NCBI GenBank assembly: GCA_000181795.3
Contig: CM012954.1
Coordinates: forward strand, 17,309,776 to 17,373,775
Direction of reading: 5' to 3'
Origin: Trichinella spiralis
Lineage: Eukaryota; Nematoda; Enoplea; Trichinellida; Trichinellidae
Length of the DNA: 64,000 nucleotides
Shown: positions 36,066-48,704 of the stretch, piece by piece
How positions within the stretch are numbered: position 1 is the first letter of the stretch
Layout: each line of letters opens with the position of its first letter
Translations under genes and position numbers: made by a program
Notes under the pieces: generated by a model
What the model was told of the DNA's origin: nothing
Seen by the model: the letters and a program-made list of their open reading frames with translations, nothing else
The model's database searches: none

Positions 36066-39000
36066 ATGGAACCCTCGTCGTTGTTGAATGGTTCCGAGTT
36101 CGCCGATCCGGACGATGCACAGTCCAAAGGAAATATCACGCTTTCCCTTTCACAGTCAGACTTCTGGATCAGTACAGTAAGATGGATTTGTTTGGTTTGG
36201 TTTGTTTTTTTGTTTGTTTACTTGTTTTTCATTTTGAATTTATTTAAGTTTTCGTTTGGCATAACTGAAAATGGTGACATCAGTGATGAAAACACTTTTT
36301 ATAATTGTTTGAACGAGTTGCACTGTAAGCTTGTGGACGCGATTGATGGTCCGGTGAGTGTGAAATTGTGTTTTAAAAAAATATTTAGTTTTTTCATCTA
36401 AGAAGAGATTCTATTATATAGTACGTTGGACAGTTTAATATTTAAAGTTGGCAGTATTTGATATTCATTTCAATTATGTGTTCGATTATTATTTCGAGAT
36501 GGAATTATTATTATTATTATTATTGCGTGTTGAAAATTGTCGTCATTGAAAATGTTAATGTTGATGCACAATGATAGGAAGTGGATGATTTGATTTTTGG
36601 TGTTAAAGAATTATTGCATGAAAACTAATAATAATCCGCAGTGGTGACATGAAAACGATTGACATTTTTATTTACCTGTTGTAATTGATCATGATTGTTG
36701 TGTTTAATTGGGTTATTTTTAAATTGAATTTTTTTTACACAGTTGAAAGAAGTTTGAAAAAATTACTCGAAGTTTATTTATAATGTTTAAAATTATTATT
36801 ATTATTATTGTTTTAATTTTTCTAGTCAGTTGTTATTCATTTTTTTTCAGTTGACAGAGGAATTTTTGATCAATTTTCGTTGCGCAGTTGATCAAGTCGA
36901 GCAACACGGCCGACAATTGGCGAATGTTAACACAGAGATGAAGCCAACTGTGGACAAGCATATTCAATTGGTGAGGGAAAGTTTGAAACAAGCCGAATTG
37001 GTTTATGAGAAAACCAACCAACGACATGCTGATCCGAGAAGTGAAGGTAAATGGGGAGAGACAGATAGAGAAAAGGGAAATTGTTTGTTTGTTTGTTTTT
37101 TTATAAATTTTTATTTTCAATTTTTAAATTTCACTTGATCAAACATATTTTCAATAATAATAACAATAAGCAGATGTCGCTTTTTTCTATGCTTAGCATT
37201 TGTGCGTTGGGTTGTGGAAATCTGTTTACACTTTTTGCTAGCCACAGGGCCTGAAATAAATATTTTTTCTTTCGTTTGAAATGGTAACCTCAAGTGAGAG
37301 TGAACTTTTCACAGGAAATGCTTGGCTTTTACAACAAACAAATGGTGTTGCAAAAATAAAATTTAGTCAATTTTAATTCAGTAAAGGAGCATTGCAAGTT
37401 TTATGCAGTGGTTGAACTGACAATAATTAATAATTATCGTTCGGTTGAGAAATGGTTGCTCGACGTTCAGATATATATATATATATGCTTTATTGTTGGT
37501 TCCATCAAAGCAAACATATGCTTAAACCAAAGTGTTTGCTTGACCTCTTATTTGAAGAATCAATAGGACGGTGGCCGGGCCAACTGCGAACTTCAAGCTT
37601 AACTTTTGCTTTGTTTATAAAAATAATAAATTCATCCGCTGTCACACCTTCTTCTTCTTCTTCTTCTTCTTGGTGCTCGCTTTTTCAAGGCGTTGTTCTT
37701 CCTCTTCAAAGGTTGCTTTATTATTTTTAATTTTCAAAATAATTCAAATTTAATTAATTTCTTCATTTCCAACATCGATCGGTTAGCTTTAGAAAAATTA
37801 ATTGGAAATTATTTTATTTTTTGGTTAAATTTTTAGATTCAATGTTGATTTTGAAAGGCCTACGATGCTGGTTGAAGAACGTCGAACGTCAATTGGACAT
37901 TTTCAATAAAAAGTTGCTGTCCCACTGCGACGATTACGATACTCTTCTTGCCGAAAGAAAAGAATTTCAAGTACAACGTACTTTTTCTTTGAGAAAAAAA
38001 AATATTTTATTTGATATGAAAGTTTATAAATTTTTTATTTTTTTTTGAAATGTAGGAATTTTTTTGCCAATTCATTGAAGAGGGTGCGTTGATGTTTCGA
38101 GATGCGAGACGTCAACTGTTGCAGAGCGTCGAAATTTCGTCAATAAATCGTCGTCTGTTTGATTGTTTGAAAAGTCGTTGGTTAGCAATGCGATTGCGCT
38201 GTGTTGAACGTGATTGTCTATACGAGAACGCACTGAAGCGATTTGAAGTAAGAACAAAAAAAATATGTTAATTAATTAATTAATTAATTAATTGCTCAGA
38301 TGGAAGGCATGTCAAGTTCGGTAGCGTCGAGCTTGTATGAATTGGAACCAGAATCGAAAAAATGCCGGAACGATTCATTGGATGCTGGTGGTCAGTCGAG
38401 AGATTTGTTAGCATTGTCGGAAGGTATATTTTTCGAAGACGAAGTCGACGTTGGATATTCAAGCGGCACGTCTGCACGCAGTCATCCTACCTCCAGTTCA
38501 GCCGGTGTCGATCATCCTACCTCCCATGATGTACAAGTGAACTTTAGCCAAACTTGGCCCCGACAAGCGAACAACAAGCGCTCTTCTGCTTTCTCCAAAC
38601 CACCTCTGCAGCACGTTATCAGCAAGTCGACGCCCACGTTGACTTCGCTGCATCGAGAACAACAACGACGAGTTCCACTGCGAAATTCTTTCAATTTGAT
38701 GTCGGCAGATGTTTGGAAAATACATCATAACATCCAAAATTGCTGCACGCCGGATGTTGACGAAAATAGCAAATTTTCCGCTTGTTTGTGCTTGGCTTGC
38801 CAGCAACACGGTGACGGTGCCGGTTTGTCAAACAGTCTGCCAACTGACCAGTGGATGCTGTCAGTTGATGCGGAATTTGAGTCGGATGTAGACGATGAAA
38901 ATCACTCCAACTTTGAGGAGTCCATTTTTTTGAACAAGCAAGCTGTACTTCATCATAGCACTCCAACAGCTTCGACGCAGCATAATCTATTCCGCAGCGT

Positions 39001-41262
39001 TTGTTTCAAAGATGCCGTCAACAACGACCATGCACCGCATCTCATCACATCAAACAGGGTTTGTCTGTTCTTTTGAAATTATTACTTCTTATCTTGTATA
39101 ATTTTTGAAAATTGAAAAATCATTATTCATGTTGACAAATTTGTGGTCAACTTGTCGATTCAACTTATGCGGACAAAAATAGATGCAGCGAAAGCTAGAT
39201 TGATAGATTGATTGCAAGTTTTTCGTTATTTAGACCATATTTTGTCAACTTGTTTTTAGTACAGTAATCCATTTTTCTTATGCCACTTATTTTAATTGTG
39301 CATATTCTATTTCTCTTCTCCCTTGTTGTTGTAGTTGTCTGCTAGTAATATTCATTTTCTTGTTTCAGGATATGTATCGAATGATGTCAACAGATGCGAA
39401 AAAAACCACTACTCTTTCATCAAATTCTGTAAGTTGAAATATTTAATACACACACGCACACACACACATATTTATATATTTATTTATTTAATAAAATTGT
39501 CAATTTTCTTTTTTATCTCAGCCTCAGTGTTGGAAAAAGCAACACAGGCAAGTGGCTCAATGTCACCCTTTCGAGTCTGTTGGTGCGAAACAATGTTTGC
39601 TAGACGATGATGAGTCAGTGATGACGGTTGGTGGCGCTTCGGTTTTATTGCCAATTTTATTTTATTGAATTCACTTTCAGGATACTACGCATCAACGAGT
39701 AGTAGTGTCGAAAGCATTTTCCGAAGAGGAAAAGTTTCAAGCTTTTGTAGCTCAGCTGAGTGTGTTGCTTTTCCGAGCCAAGAGTCTTTTGCACACTTCC
39801 TCCAATGGAGATGCTTCTCCTTCGGCCAACAGCGCTGACACCACAACTTCTACTGCTAATAATAATAGTGGAACTGCAAAAGTAACTGTAACTTTCTTGA
39901 CTGCAACTTTTATTTATTTATTTAAAAAAATTGTGATTTTATTGTTTAATAATATAGACTGATGAAGCGAGCATTTGTCGAGCATTTCTGTCGTTCATTT
40001 TACTCTTCTCATCTCGTCTGGCTGAATTCAAGTCAACACTGGAGCGTAGTGATGACGACGTCTCTAAAGTGACCAGTAAAGAAGCACTTTTTAAATAATT
40101 AATTAATTAAATTATGTTATAATGTAACTTTTTTATTCCTATTTTTCGTCAGACTCATTGCGTGACTGGCAGTTGGCGTTTTTTGAATTTGTACGTCGCT
40201 CTACTGGAAGCCGAGATGCGGTCGAATCTATGCTGGTCGAGTTGGTGCGACTCGTCTCCTATTTGAAACAGTTGATTGTGCTCGTTCAAAGTAACGAAGA
40301 AACACTCTGCAACGAGGAAGTTGGACTTGATTTATTGAAATTGACTTATGCAAATAATCATAATATTTATTCATTTTGTTCAGATTTCGAAATTGAAAGC
40401 ATTCAATTCGAACGCGTTGCAGACAATGTTGACCGAAGCTCAAAAAATGCGCGAAGAGTGCGGTTTTGATGTCGCCAACGGCAAAGTTGATTTTAATTTT
40501 GATGAAAATCAAGCTTATTCTTATTCTTCATTTGCCGACTCACCATTCGGCCCTGCTGATCAGCCCAACGACGACGCAGCACTTGTCGACCGGTAATATT
40601 TTTTTTTGTTGCTTTTTTATACGAATTTATTATGTATTATAAATTTATACAAAAAGCATGATCATGAACAACAACAACAACAGTAAGATTTGTATCTTCT
40701 TCTTCTTCTTTTATACAATAAGTGAACCTCAGATGTAGACAGGCATGTTTTCCTTTTCGCTGGTATACTGGTAGGTAACGACAAACTGTGTATGAATGTA
40801 TGTATAACCGTTGCATAACGACTTGTCATTGTTGATATATCAGAAATTTTATTATTTATGACAGTTGTTTGTTGATGATAATTTTCTTTTCTCAAAGCAT
40901 GCATTTGTATAATAGAAATGGGCATGCGTGCGTAGGTTTGAATTTCACCCAAAATTGCAAACAACAATGATAATTTTCCAACATTTGATTTACTCTGATA
41001 TAATAATAATAATAATAATAATAGTGTTATATATATATTTTTTTTTGTTAAATTAAAAAAAATACGTCGTTAAAGTGGTGGAATTCAGTGGCTCACTTCT
41101 GCGTTGTGCTCGAATTGGCAGCTTCCAATTTGTTTGGCGCTTTTGACTTGCTTGGTGATTTACGTGCTCGAGCCGCCGGAATGTTGCAGTTATCGAAACG
41201 TTTGGGAACGCAGTCTGGCGCTGCAAATGCACTACGTCGGTGACGGCATTCCACCCACATGA
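36066..41262 (+). CDS. KASH-domain nuclear-envelope protein (nesprin-like)
   Basis: Thirteen exons: 36066-36176, 36249-36353, 36851-37046, 37837-37970, 38056-38247, 38300-39058, 39369-39428, 39522-39626, 39681-39881, 39958-40075, 40153-40319, 40384-40592, 41076-41262; 2544 bases, 847 residues, frame exact. The body is helical and spectrin-like (LLILKGLRCWLKNVERQLD follows the third-exon helix; RRQLLQSVEISSINRRLFD; MLVELVRLVSYLKQLI). A 250-residue Ser-rich acidic exon sits in the middle. The end is diagnostic: WLTSALCSNWQL, a membrane segment (about 797-818, LPICLALLTCLVIYVL), a luminal tail with PECC, and the terminus MHYVGDGIPPT then stop. Family knowledge: KASH peptides end in a PPP[TX]-like motif that inserts between SUN trimers across the perinuclear space; the Cys in the tail may bond to SUN. 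It should anchor nuclei to the cytoskeleton. UNC-83, MSP-300 and nesprins are possible relatives; I cannot say which. ATG 36066 is preceded by an acceptor-like TTTCAAG and three open codons, so more upstream sequence may exist. Confidence 0.82.
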
Positions 41263-41729
41263 ATCATCCATCTACTGCGTCGGTCGGTTTTTTTCGCAAG
41301 CAAAAAATTCACACGTCATATTCTCGTTTTTTTTCTTATTATCGATCAGTTTGCTTTGTTTTTTTTTCTTTTTTTTGCAGTTGGTTATTTATGTTATTTT
41401 AATTATTTTAAAATGAAAAAAATGAAACTCTAATCACTTGACATCAATAATTGCAGGTAACATTTTTCTTGCTTTTTACTTACTTACACGCTGCCATATT
41501 ATACATACTTATTACGTGTCTTATTATTATTTTTTGGAATGACTTTATTTTCCTCAACACACATCATATATTTATCAATTCATACATATCCATATGCATA
41601 CACATACACAATTGCACGCGCGTGTGTGTGTTAATAAATTCAAAGACAAAATGTTGTCTCTGATAATTTTATTGTATAATTACAATGAAAAAACAATATA
41701 GATAAAATATTTCAACGTTTTGATAATAA
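41263..41729. terminator. Convergent 3' ends with overlapping poly(A) signals
   Basis: The KASH gene (+) and the FERM gene (-) end 467 bases apart. AATAAA on + lies at 41633-41638 and AATAAA on - at 41668-41673, so the two mature 3' ends probably overlap or nearly touch. A GT/CA-rich and CGCG-containing stretch lies at 41592-41631. No room for another gene. Confidence 0.6.
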
Positions 41730-44210
41730 TCAGATGCCATGATGCAACGGTGTATAGTCGATTTTATTGGATTTCGTTGCTGCTGCTGCTGCTGTTGTCG
41801 TTGTCGTTGTTGTTGAGGTGGTAGTTGTTGGGGTCGTCGTCGTCGTTATGAGCAAATCGAAAACTACATTACTCGTAGAACTGTGCGCCGAACTCGACGA
41901 TGCAAGCCCCTTTTCTGTTGACGAGTCCATCAGTAGCAGTCGATCAAAGCCAACATCACTTTTTCGACTGCCACTGAGCAGAGGCGTCAAGCCGGCCCAA
42001 ACAACGCTCTGCATCGACTGGCTCGTAAACGCCGCCTTGACCGACTGCTCACTTTGTAGCGCTTTATACAACGCCAAATTGTACTCGTCCAACGACGGCT
42101 GCGACAAAGCCGTCTCGTAATTTGGCGCCGTTCTGTATGCCGGGACGTCGACCGCCTCCGTCCCTACTAGCGACGCGGATGATGCACTAGACAAAGCTAA
42201 TTTGCTTGTCGACCTTGCCGGAATTGGACGGCTAGAAGCGGCCCGATCATTATCGCTGATCATTATTGTCGTCGGGCATGCCAAATTTCCACTGGAATGC
42301 GCTTTTCTGGAACTCGGTAACAATTTGTCGTCGTCGTACAGCTTGTCCAAATGGTACAACGATGTATGATCTGGAAAAAGGGGAAAAAATCATTTCATTT
42401 CATTCCATCACATCTTCTTTCCATTAATAATCGTAGACACAACAAACCTGATCTGCACGGAAATGCTGCTGTGCCTTCCCTGTTCCATCCACCAGAAACG
42501 TATAAATTCATAGGAACCTGAAAATCACAAACACAACACTGTCAACGTTCCATACACACACACACACACACACAACAAATGCAATTCAGCTACTGTACCC
42601 GGCGAAAGTGTGATAGTTGGCGAGTGTCGCAGTCGAATACCGATTCTTGAGGACGTTTTGGCTCCAATGGTGCATACTCTTTCAAATCGCACGAACGGAA
42701 AAACTGAGACTGGAGTGAAAAAAGCGTAGCCGCGTATCGAGCCGTTTCTGCATCTTCCTGAAACTTCGATTGTAGTGTGTTTGTGAATGATTAATTGGTC
42801 CCATCAAATGGGTTAATTTATAGAGCACACAAACCATCTGAAAACACAGATTGCTCAACTCGGCGCAGTTGACGACAAAATTTCGTTTGTTCCAATGAAT
42901 GCTGCTCACCTCTTCCCATCTGCACAAATCAGAAACAACAAATAAAATATGCAACAAGCATGCATGCATGCATTTAACAAGAACCTGTATTTCAGAGGCG
43001 GTCCTTGTAAACGTTTCACTATCACACCTTCACTGTAATAGCCGACGAATACGTCGTTTCCGTCTTCATCCTGAAGTTCACAAAATTGAATGTTAAATAA
43101 TGTAGAACAGCTTGAAATGTCATCGAATGCCCCACTCGTCCAGGAAAATATTCTTCACCGTATCCTTCGCATTTCTGTGCCTCGGAGGTGTACAATAATT
43201 CAGCCTGTGCTTGCGGCAGACCACGTAAACTTTTGTATCCAAGAATCACCTGACGGACAAGATCTTCCAATATCTGAGGACTCTGTGTCAAATGCTGAAC
43301 GATAAAATTACAGAATCAGATAGGCACGTCATTTAGCAGGGCAAAGAAATTATTGCACACAGCATACTTTCGGCAAAAGCATCCAATGACGGAAAACATC
43401 AACAGTATGTTTGTTTTCGTCATAATCTCCAAATTCAACTGAAGAAAATTCAAACTGAAATCATGCGTTAACTGCTGATAAACCACTGATAAAATACCTT
43501 GTAAACTGTAACTTGCTAGAAGAATCGCTTTTTCTGGAGAAACTAGCAGTCGACCTTCGAGAATATCTGCTCGCATTTGCAAATAATAATAGTACCTTAA
43601 TAATAATCGAAAAATTGAAAACTTTTCTAATAAATAAATGAAAAAAGTCAATAAAGAAGCATCTAATATATTCCAAAGATATCGTCCTAAGAAATAAATT
43701 ATAAATTATTATACAATTTGTACCTGAAATTTGAAAAAAGTGACAGTACGAAATTTACGCAACAACAAACAAACCACTTCAGTGAAATTCGCTTACCTTG
43801 TGACATCGTCAATGAGCGTATTGACGCACGGTGTATGGAACACTACGCCAAAATGTAGCTTGAGATGCTGTACAGATTTGTCGAACTGCTTTCGTAAAGG
43901 TTTGTCCAGTTCAACCCATCTGTATACCAATCGATTGGATTTGTATCGCAAACCGAAGAAAACCGACTGAAATATTTTATGCAGCAGCTGTTAGAAAGCA
44001 CAAACAGAGACACTGAAAAAGCATCTTTTCGCTTACCTGGCGCAGATTAAGACGATAACAAACATAATCCAAACAGACCTTGCCTGGGCTGTCCGATGAA
44101 AGAGTGCATTGCAAAATACTTCCGTCCAACAGTTGCACAGTAACAATATAAAGATTTTTGCTGAGATCATATCGACCCGCTCGTTTCCCTGAGCAAAGTT
44201 TAAATGGCAT
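41730..44210 (-). CDS. Pez-like (PTPN14/21-type) FERM protein lacking a phosphatase domain
   Basis: Ten exons on minus: 44037-44210, 43797-43966, 43498-43595, 43368-43438, 43136-43294, 42985-43070, 42835-42919, 42599-42757, 42448-42517, 41730-42370; 1713 bases, 570 residues. The FERM domain (about 15-310) shows VQLLDGSILQCTLSSDSPG, FFGLRYKSNRLVYRWVELD, KPLRKQFDK, YYYYLQMRADILEGRL, EFGDYDENKHTV and, in the PH-like lobe, RWEEVSSIHWNKRNFVV. The start MPFKL aligns with MPFGLKL of PTPN14/21; an ATG 12 bases upstream (44222) would add MFEK. In the linker, PAYRTAPNYETAL resembles the SYRPTPDYETV motif of those proteins. Then the protein ends in a Thr/Ala run and NKIDYTPLHHGI: no PTP domain follows, and the convergent neighbour leaves no room for one. 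Family knowledge: Pez proteins act at junctions and in Hippo signalling; a FERM-only form could only scaffold. The poly(A) signal is at 41668-41673 (-). Confidence 0.85.
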
Positions 44211-44222
44211 CTTTTCAAACAT

Positions 44223-45449
44223 GTCCTAAATAATTTTTTTCTCTTTTCAACGAAATATGAAAGTATTCAGTATTATTTTATGCAGAGAAGTTAATTTAAT
44301 CTGAAAAATGCAATGAACGAAATGCTACAGAACGTCCAATTGCACCACACATTTACAAGACAAAGGTTTCTCCTTTGGCAAAACAATAGTAAAATGGTGG
44401 TAATTCCATTGCACTACAGTTCTGCCGACTGGATTCCGCATCTAAAATAAAATAAATCAGGGTAGACGAACAACTTTACAAGCTGTTGTTTACTGAAAAA
44501 TATGTACTAATAATTAACTTACTACTTTTTATTCCGTTTAATTTTTGAAACTTTCTAGAATATGAAGATATATTAACTGTTGAAAAGAGCCCAGAAATGA
44601 ACTGTTAAAGTTGTTGAAGTATGTTCTTTATTAAAAAATATACCAGCTGTTATGCCATACAGTTTTTCTTCTTAAACTTTCCATATTAAATCTTTCTTGT
44701 TAAAGCTGACTCTACAATAACATATTTAGGCGTCAGGTCAATGTCAAGGAAATACATTCAACGGTATTTGTTTGTACGCTAGACTGTTAAAAAAATTTTC
44801 TCTCAAAGTTCCAAAACATTTTACATTTTAAGATGTACACATCGAAATAAAGTTTAATATTTTACACTAAAAAAAGTAATTTAAAAATGTTTACAATTTT
44901 TTGTAAACTACAGTATGCTTAAATGATTTAAGTTTGAAAAAAATTGATTAAAAAATTGTTTGTAAATCTAATACTAATGCATAATTAAAATAGAGAAATA
45001 TATTTAAAATTTATTTCCATATCCACTACTGTTAATATGATGATTTTGAGTAAATAAAAATCATGTAATCAAAGGTCAAACTTGTTTACTTTTTCATTTA
45101 ATTGCATACAGTGCTAAGCTTAAGGAATAATATTTTTATATATCAGAGTCAGTGTATATGCCTGTTTTTTTTCAAATACACATATCCTATTGAAATTATG
45201 TATGTTGAGTAATCTTCAATTCCAACTTGAAAATCCCTTTTTTCAAGTGGACTGTATGTTTCTATTTATAATGATTCTAAGACAATGTGTCGTTTAATTC
45301 AATTTTATTCAGTTCTAGCAAGGAATGGGTAATGAGACAGCAGTTATAATGAACAGTTCAAGCGTTCTGGAAGACGTTAAAGTGTTTGTCCCTCCCCTCT
45401 CCTCATTCATATTTATACATGTTGGTTGACCTGAGTTAGCGTCTGGTGG
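44223..45449. other. Upstream region of the FERM gene
   Basis: AT-rich. On the minus strand an acceptor-like TTTAG immediately precedes the FERM start codons, so a noncoding leader exon may lie in 44230-44460. I see no other gene until the possible exon at 45450. Confidence 0.4.
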
Positions 45450-45610
45450 TCAAATCTCCGTAAAGAGATTAGGTAGCTGGGGTTGGTTGCGCAATCGCTT
45501 GGTTTGTGCGGCTGCGTTGATCTGGGCAGCCGCGCTGTCAAGTACGATCTCATTTTGACGCGTTGCCAACAGTTGACCACCGGAGTCGTGACAACTGCTC
45601 GGTGTGGATG
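45450..45610 (-). CDS. Possible terminal coding exon of an unidentified gene
   Basis: A GC-rich island in very AT-rich surroundings. On the minus strand it is open from an acceptor-like GGTCAG (ending 45611) to a TGA at 45450-45452 and reads STPSSCHDSGGQLLATRQNE, then IVLDSAAAQINAAAQTKRLR and NQPQLPNLFTEI. The composition is protein-like and helical. I do not recognise the family. I could not find upstream exons between here and the PIG-T start at 46234, so either they are short, the gene is a remnant, or the island is instead regulatory or a noncoding RNA. The opposite strand is also open for about 100 bases but looks less natural. Confidence 0.3.
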
Positions 45611-46233
45611 CTGACCTTTTGACCGTTTAATTGTGATTCTATTGTTCTCCGGTTGAGAAAAACAAGAAAATAAAATTACATTAGGTCAGCGTTATTTTGT
45701 GAAAGAAATGTTGTTTTGATCGTGGGGAATTTAAACATTGATGAATAGGTACTGAGAAAAGATTTCTCGACAATGCATATAGTGAATGATTTTTTTAATA
45801 CTTAAAATGTAATATTCGCATATAGTATATCAAATGCATGATAAATATTATTCCATGAACTTAATTTAATATTTAATTTTTGTAGCATTTATGTGAAACA
45901 TTATTGACGGCGTTACAAAACTTTTACAGTAACACAAATGGTACCTTTTTATTTTATAACATAACTGTAAAAATATTTTTGAAGGCGGTTTAGTGAAATG
46001 ATTTCATGGATCATTATTCAGCCGTTGCTCTGCACACTGCGAATAATGATGAAAATGGCATTCAGAACTAATTTCTGAAATTAGTATCTATCATAAGGTA
46101 AATGTTAAATTTTCTTGGTAACAGAAATTGTCTTTTATATAATTTGAATAAATTTTCAGGTGCAGTATTTTTCTAAATTACTTATTACTAAAGCAGAATT
46201 ATTTTGTATTTTATTTTTTCAATATCAGAACTT
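45611..46233. promoter_or_regulatory. Upstream region of PIG-T
   Basis: AT-rich; should contain the PIG-T promoter. No coding segment on either strand that I can support. Confidence 0.35.
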
Positions 46234-48704
46234 ATGACAGTTATGGGTTTTACTTGGTGTTCGAAAGTTGTTCTGGAAGTTTTGATTTTACATTTGCTGT
46301 TTGCCGTTTATTCCTGTCGACCGAGGGAGCAGTTTTTGGAAGAACTTCACCTAATTTCATTAAACAGTAGACATACACTTGCCTATTTTAAATTTACTAT
46401 TATATCGTTGAATAAATCAGGTAAGATTTGATTCAGCAGCTTCAGTTGTTAAATAGCAAATGACAATGGTTGCAGTTTTCAGAAAATCACTTTAATTTTT
46501 TCCCAAATGCGCTTGGTCGAGTGTTGAACGCTTATAACGTGACAGAGCTTCACTTGAGTTTAACTCAAGGTCTTTGGCGTAGTCACATTTGGCCTCATTA
46601 TGCTCCCACTGAGCCTACCGGTGCCCATTTGCTTGCTACATTTCAACGTGATACTGCAGAACGGTATATTTTTATTATTTGAAGAGGCGATGATGATTAT
46701 TTTGGGAAATTTGTATTTTTCTTCTTAGCACGAATACAAACTGGAATCGTTTGGTGCACTCTCTGAGTGGTTTGTTTTGTGCATCTTTTTCGCAGATCGA
46801 TTCAACTCGTACAGTAACGCCAAAGTATAATCTTTTTGCAAATGGTACGCAGAATATTTTCTCAAATTATGCATCCATGAGGTATGGCATGTTGCCGAGT
46901 GAGAATGTATGCACGGAAAATTTGACACCTTGGAAAAAGCTTCTTCCATGCAAATTGAACGTAAGTTTTAAAAAATGTTGGGTAGTTTTAATTTAAATTC
47001 TCTCCTGTTCATTTGAATGATGTATTGCGTAGGGGGCTGAGAATTTGCCGGCATGAAGGCAAATTGGGAAATTGAAAATTGTCTGTCTGATATAAAAATG
47101 TTGTATTATTTGATGAATTTAATAAATTATTGTTGTCATTTGGCAAGCATGTATTTTGTTTAGAGAGGATTGACGGCACTTTTGAATCCTAGAAGATTAT
47201 TCAATGCTCATTACGTTTCTCTTGCTGTGAAAGTGACCAAAACGTGCCAAGAAAATGTAAGTTTTCAAAAAAAAATTCATATTAAACATTAGAGAATGTA
47301 TTTATTTCATTTAAGAATGGCCAATGCTTAAATGCAAATTGGAAACTTGTGCAGTCGGTTACTGCTGTGCTCGATAATTACAAAGGAGGTAAATAATAAT
47401 AATAATAATAATAAACGAAAATTTTCAACAGAAATTTATGAAGAGAAAGTTTTTTCAGATTGGTCTTTACAAAATTATTTTTTTGTCCCTATTCAGCAAC
47501 CTTGCAATATAGCGTTTAAAAGTGCTGTAATAGTTCAGGTGAAAGACTTAAAGGTGATCGTTTGCAATTTAGTGTTATTGAAAATTGATCAAATTCATGG
47601 AAAATTTGAGTTTTAGTCTTCAAGCATTTCCACACTATCGGCTTCTCGTGTGAAGGTGAATGGTTGTAATATGATTAGTTTGGATTCAGGTCGAGATTTG
47701 TTTGTCAATGAGTTGTCTCTTAAAATGGATGATGTGTATCCTGTCACGTCTTGCCTTTCTCGTTTGCCTGTTTTGCTGAATACTCACGTATTGGGTGTTG
47801 GTTTCCATCATTTGACGCTAAAGCATCGTATAAGCAATGAAGCACCGAACGAGATGATAGTGTTGTTTAGGCAAACTATCCCGTGGATAATTAGAGTCTA
47901 CTTTCACACTTTGACACTAATTTGTGCTGGAGAGAAAAAATCTTTCGGTTACTAAAAATGCATACATACATTGTTTTACATTTGTAATAAAGTACTTTTT
48001 TTATAGAAATACTGCATTATGAGCCAGCTAAAAATCGTCTTAAGCCACATTATTTTGAACTCTTAATCCATGTTCCAGCATTATCTGTTTGTCATCTGCA
48101 GATTAATTTCGACAAAAGCTTGCTTCGGTGGACCGAATATCCGCCAGATGCGAATCGAGGATTCATGCTACCTGCAGCCAGTTTGCTATATTATACACCA
48201 GATTTCAAAGTTGACAATGATGATGTGTCGAAAGCACTGAACTTTTCCCAAAAGTAAGCATTTTAAAGACGGTGAACTTTCGTGTATAAAAAGAAAATGA
48301 ATATCAACTAATTAATTTAGGAATTTTGACACTTTCAAGCAGCCAGTTCAAGTTTATGGTGAATCTTTGCTGTTAAATTTGCCTACCCCGGACTTTAGCA
48401 TGCCTTATAATGTTATTTGCTTGGTTTGCACAGTAGTGGCGCTAATTTTTGGCCCAATTCACAACTTGACAACGAAAAGGTATGTATGTCATAATAATAA
48501 CACAATTCTGTATTTTACAAAAGTTAGATTTTATATAATAAATGTTTTGAAATTATTTATATGCGTGAAAAATTTAGACTGGTGCTCAAGCATCGCCGAG
48601 AATTGGGATCCAGAGTAAACCTGAGACGTCTCTTCGCTTATTTCAAACGTAACAATGTTGAATGTGTTTCAAAGTTGCCTGTTCAGGAAGAACAGACTAA
48701 CTGA
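46234..48704 (+). CDS. pigt: PIG-T, GPI transamidase subunit
   Basis: Ten exons: 46234-46420, 46483-46663, 46729-46960, 47164-47256, 47316-47388, 47432-47553, 47617-47947, 48007-48253, 48321-48479, 48578-48704; 1752 bases, 583 residues, close to the usual length. An N-terminal hydrophobic signal ([16 protein letters not shown]) leads into [11 protein letters not shown]. Diagnostic blocks: [79 protein letters not shown], and [19 protein letters not shown], which is nearly invariant in the family and leads into the C-terminal membrane segment. Family knowledge: PIG-T is an ER membrane subunit that links PIG-K to the rest of the complex by a disulphide and helps attach GPI anchors to proteins. 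Cys in VCTENL is a candidate for the conserved pairing. AATAAA-type signals follow near 48789-48802. Confidence 0.95.

Noticed and set aside
41767-42120. Plus-strand frame of 117 residues over the FERM gene
   Set aside because: Mirror of the Thr/Ala/Ser-rich last exon of the FERM protein; the minus-strand reading has homology and clean splicing.
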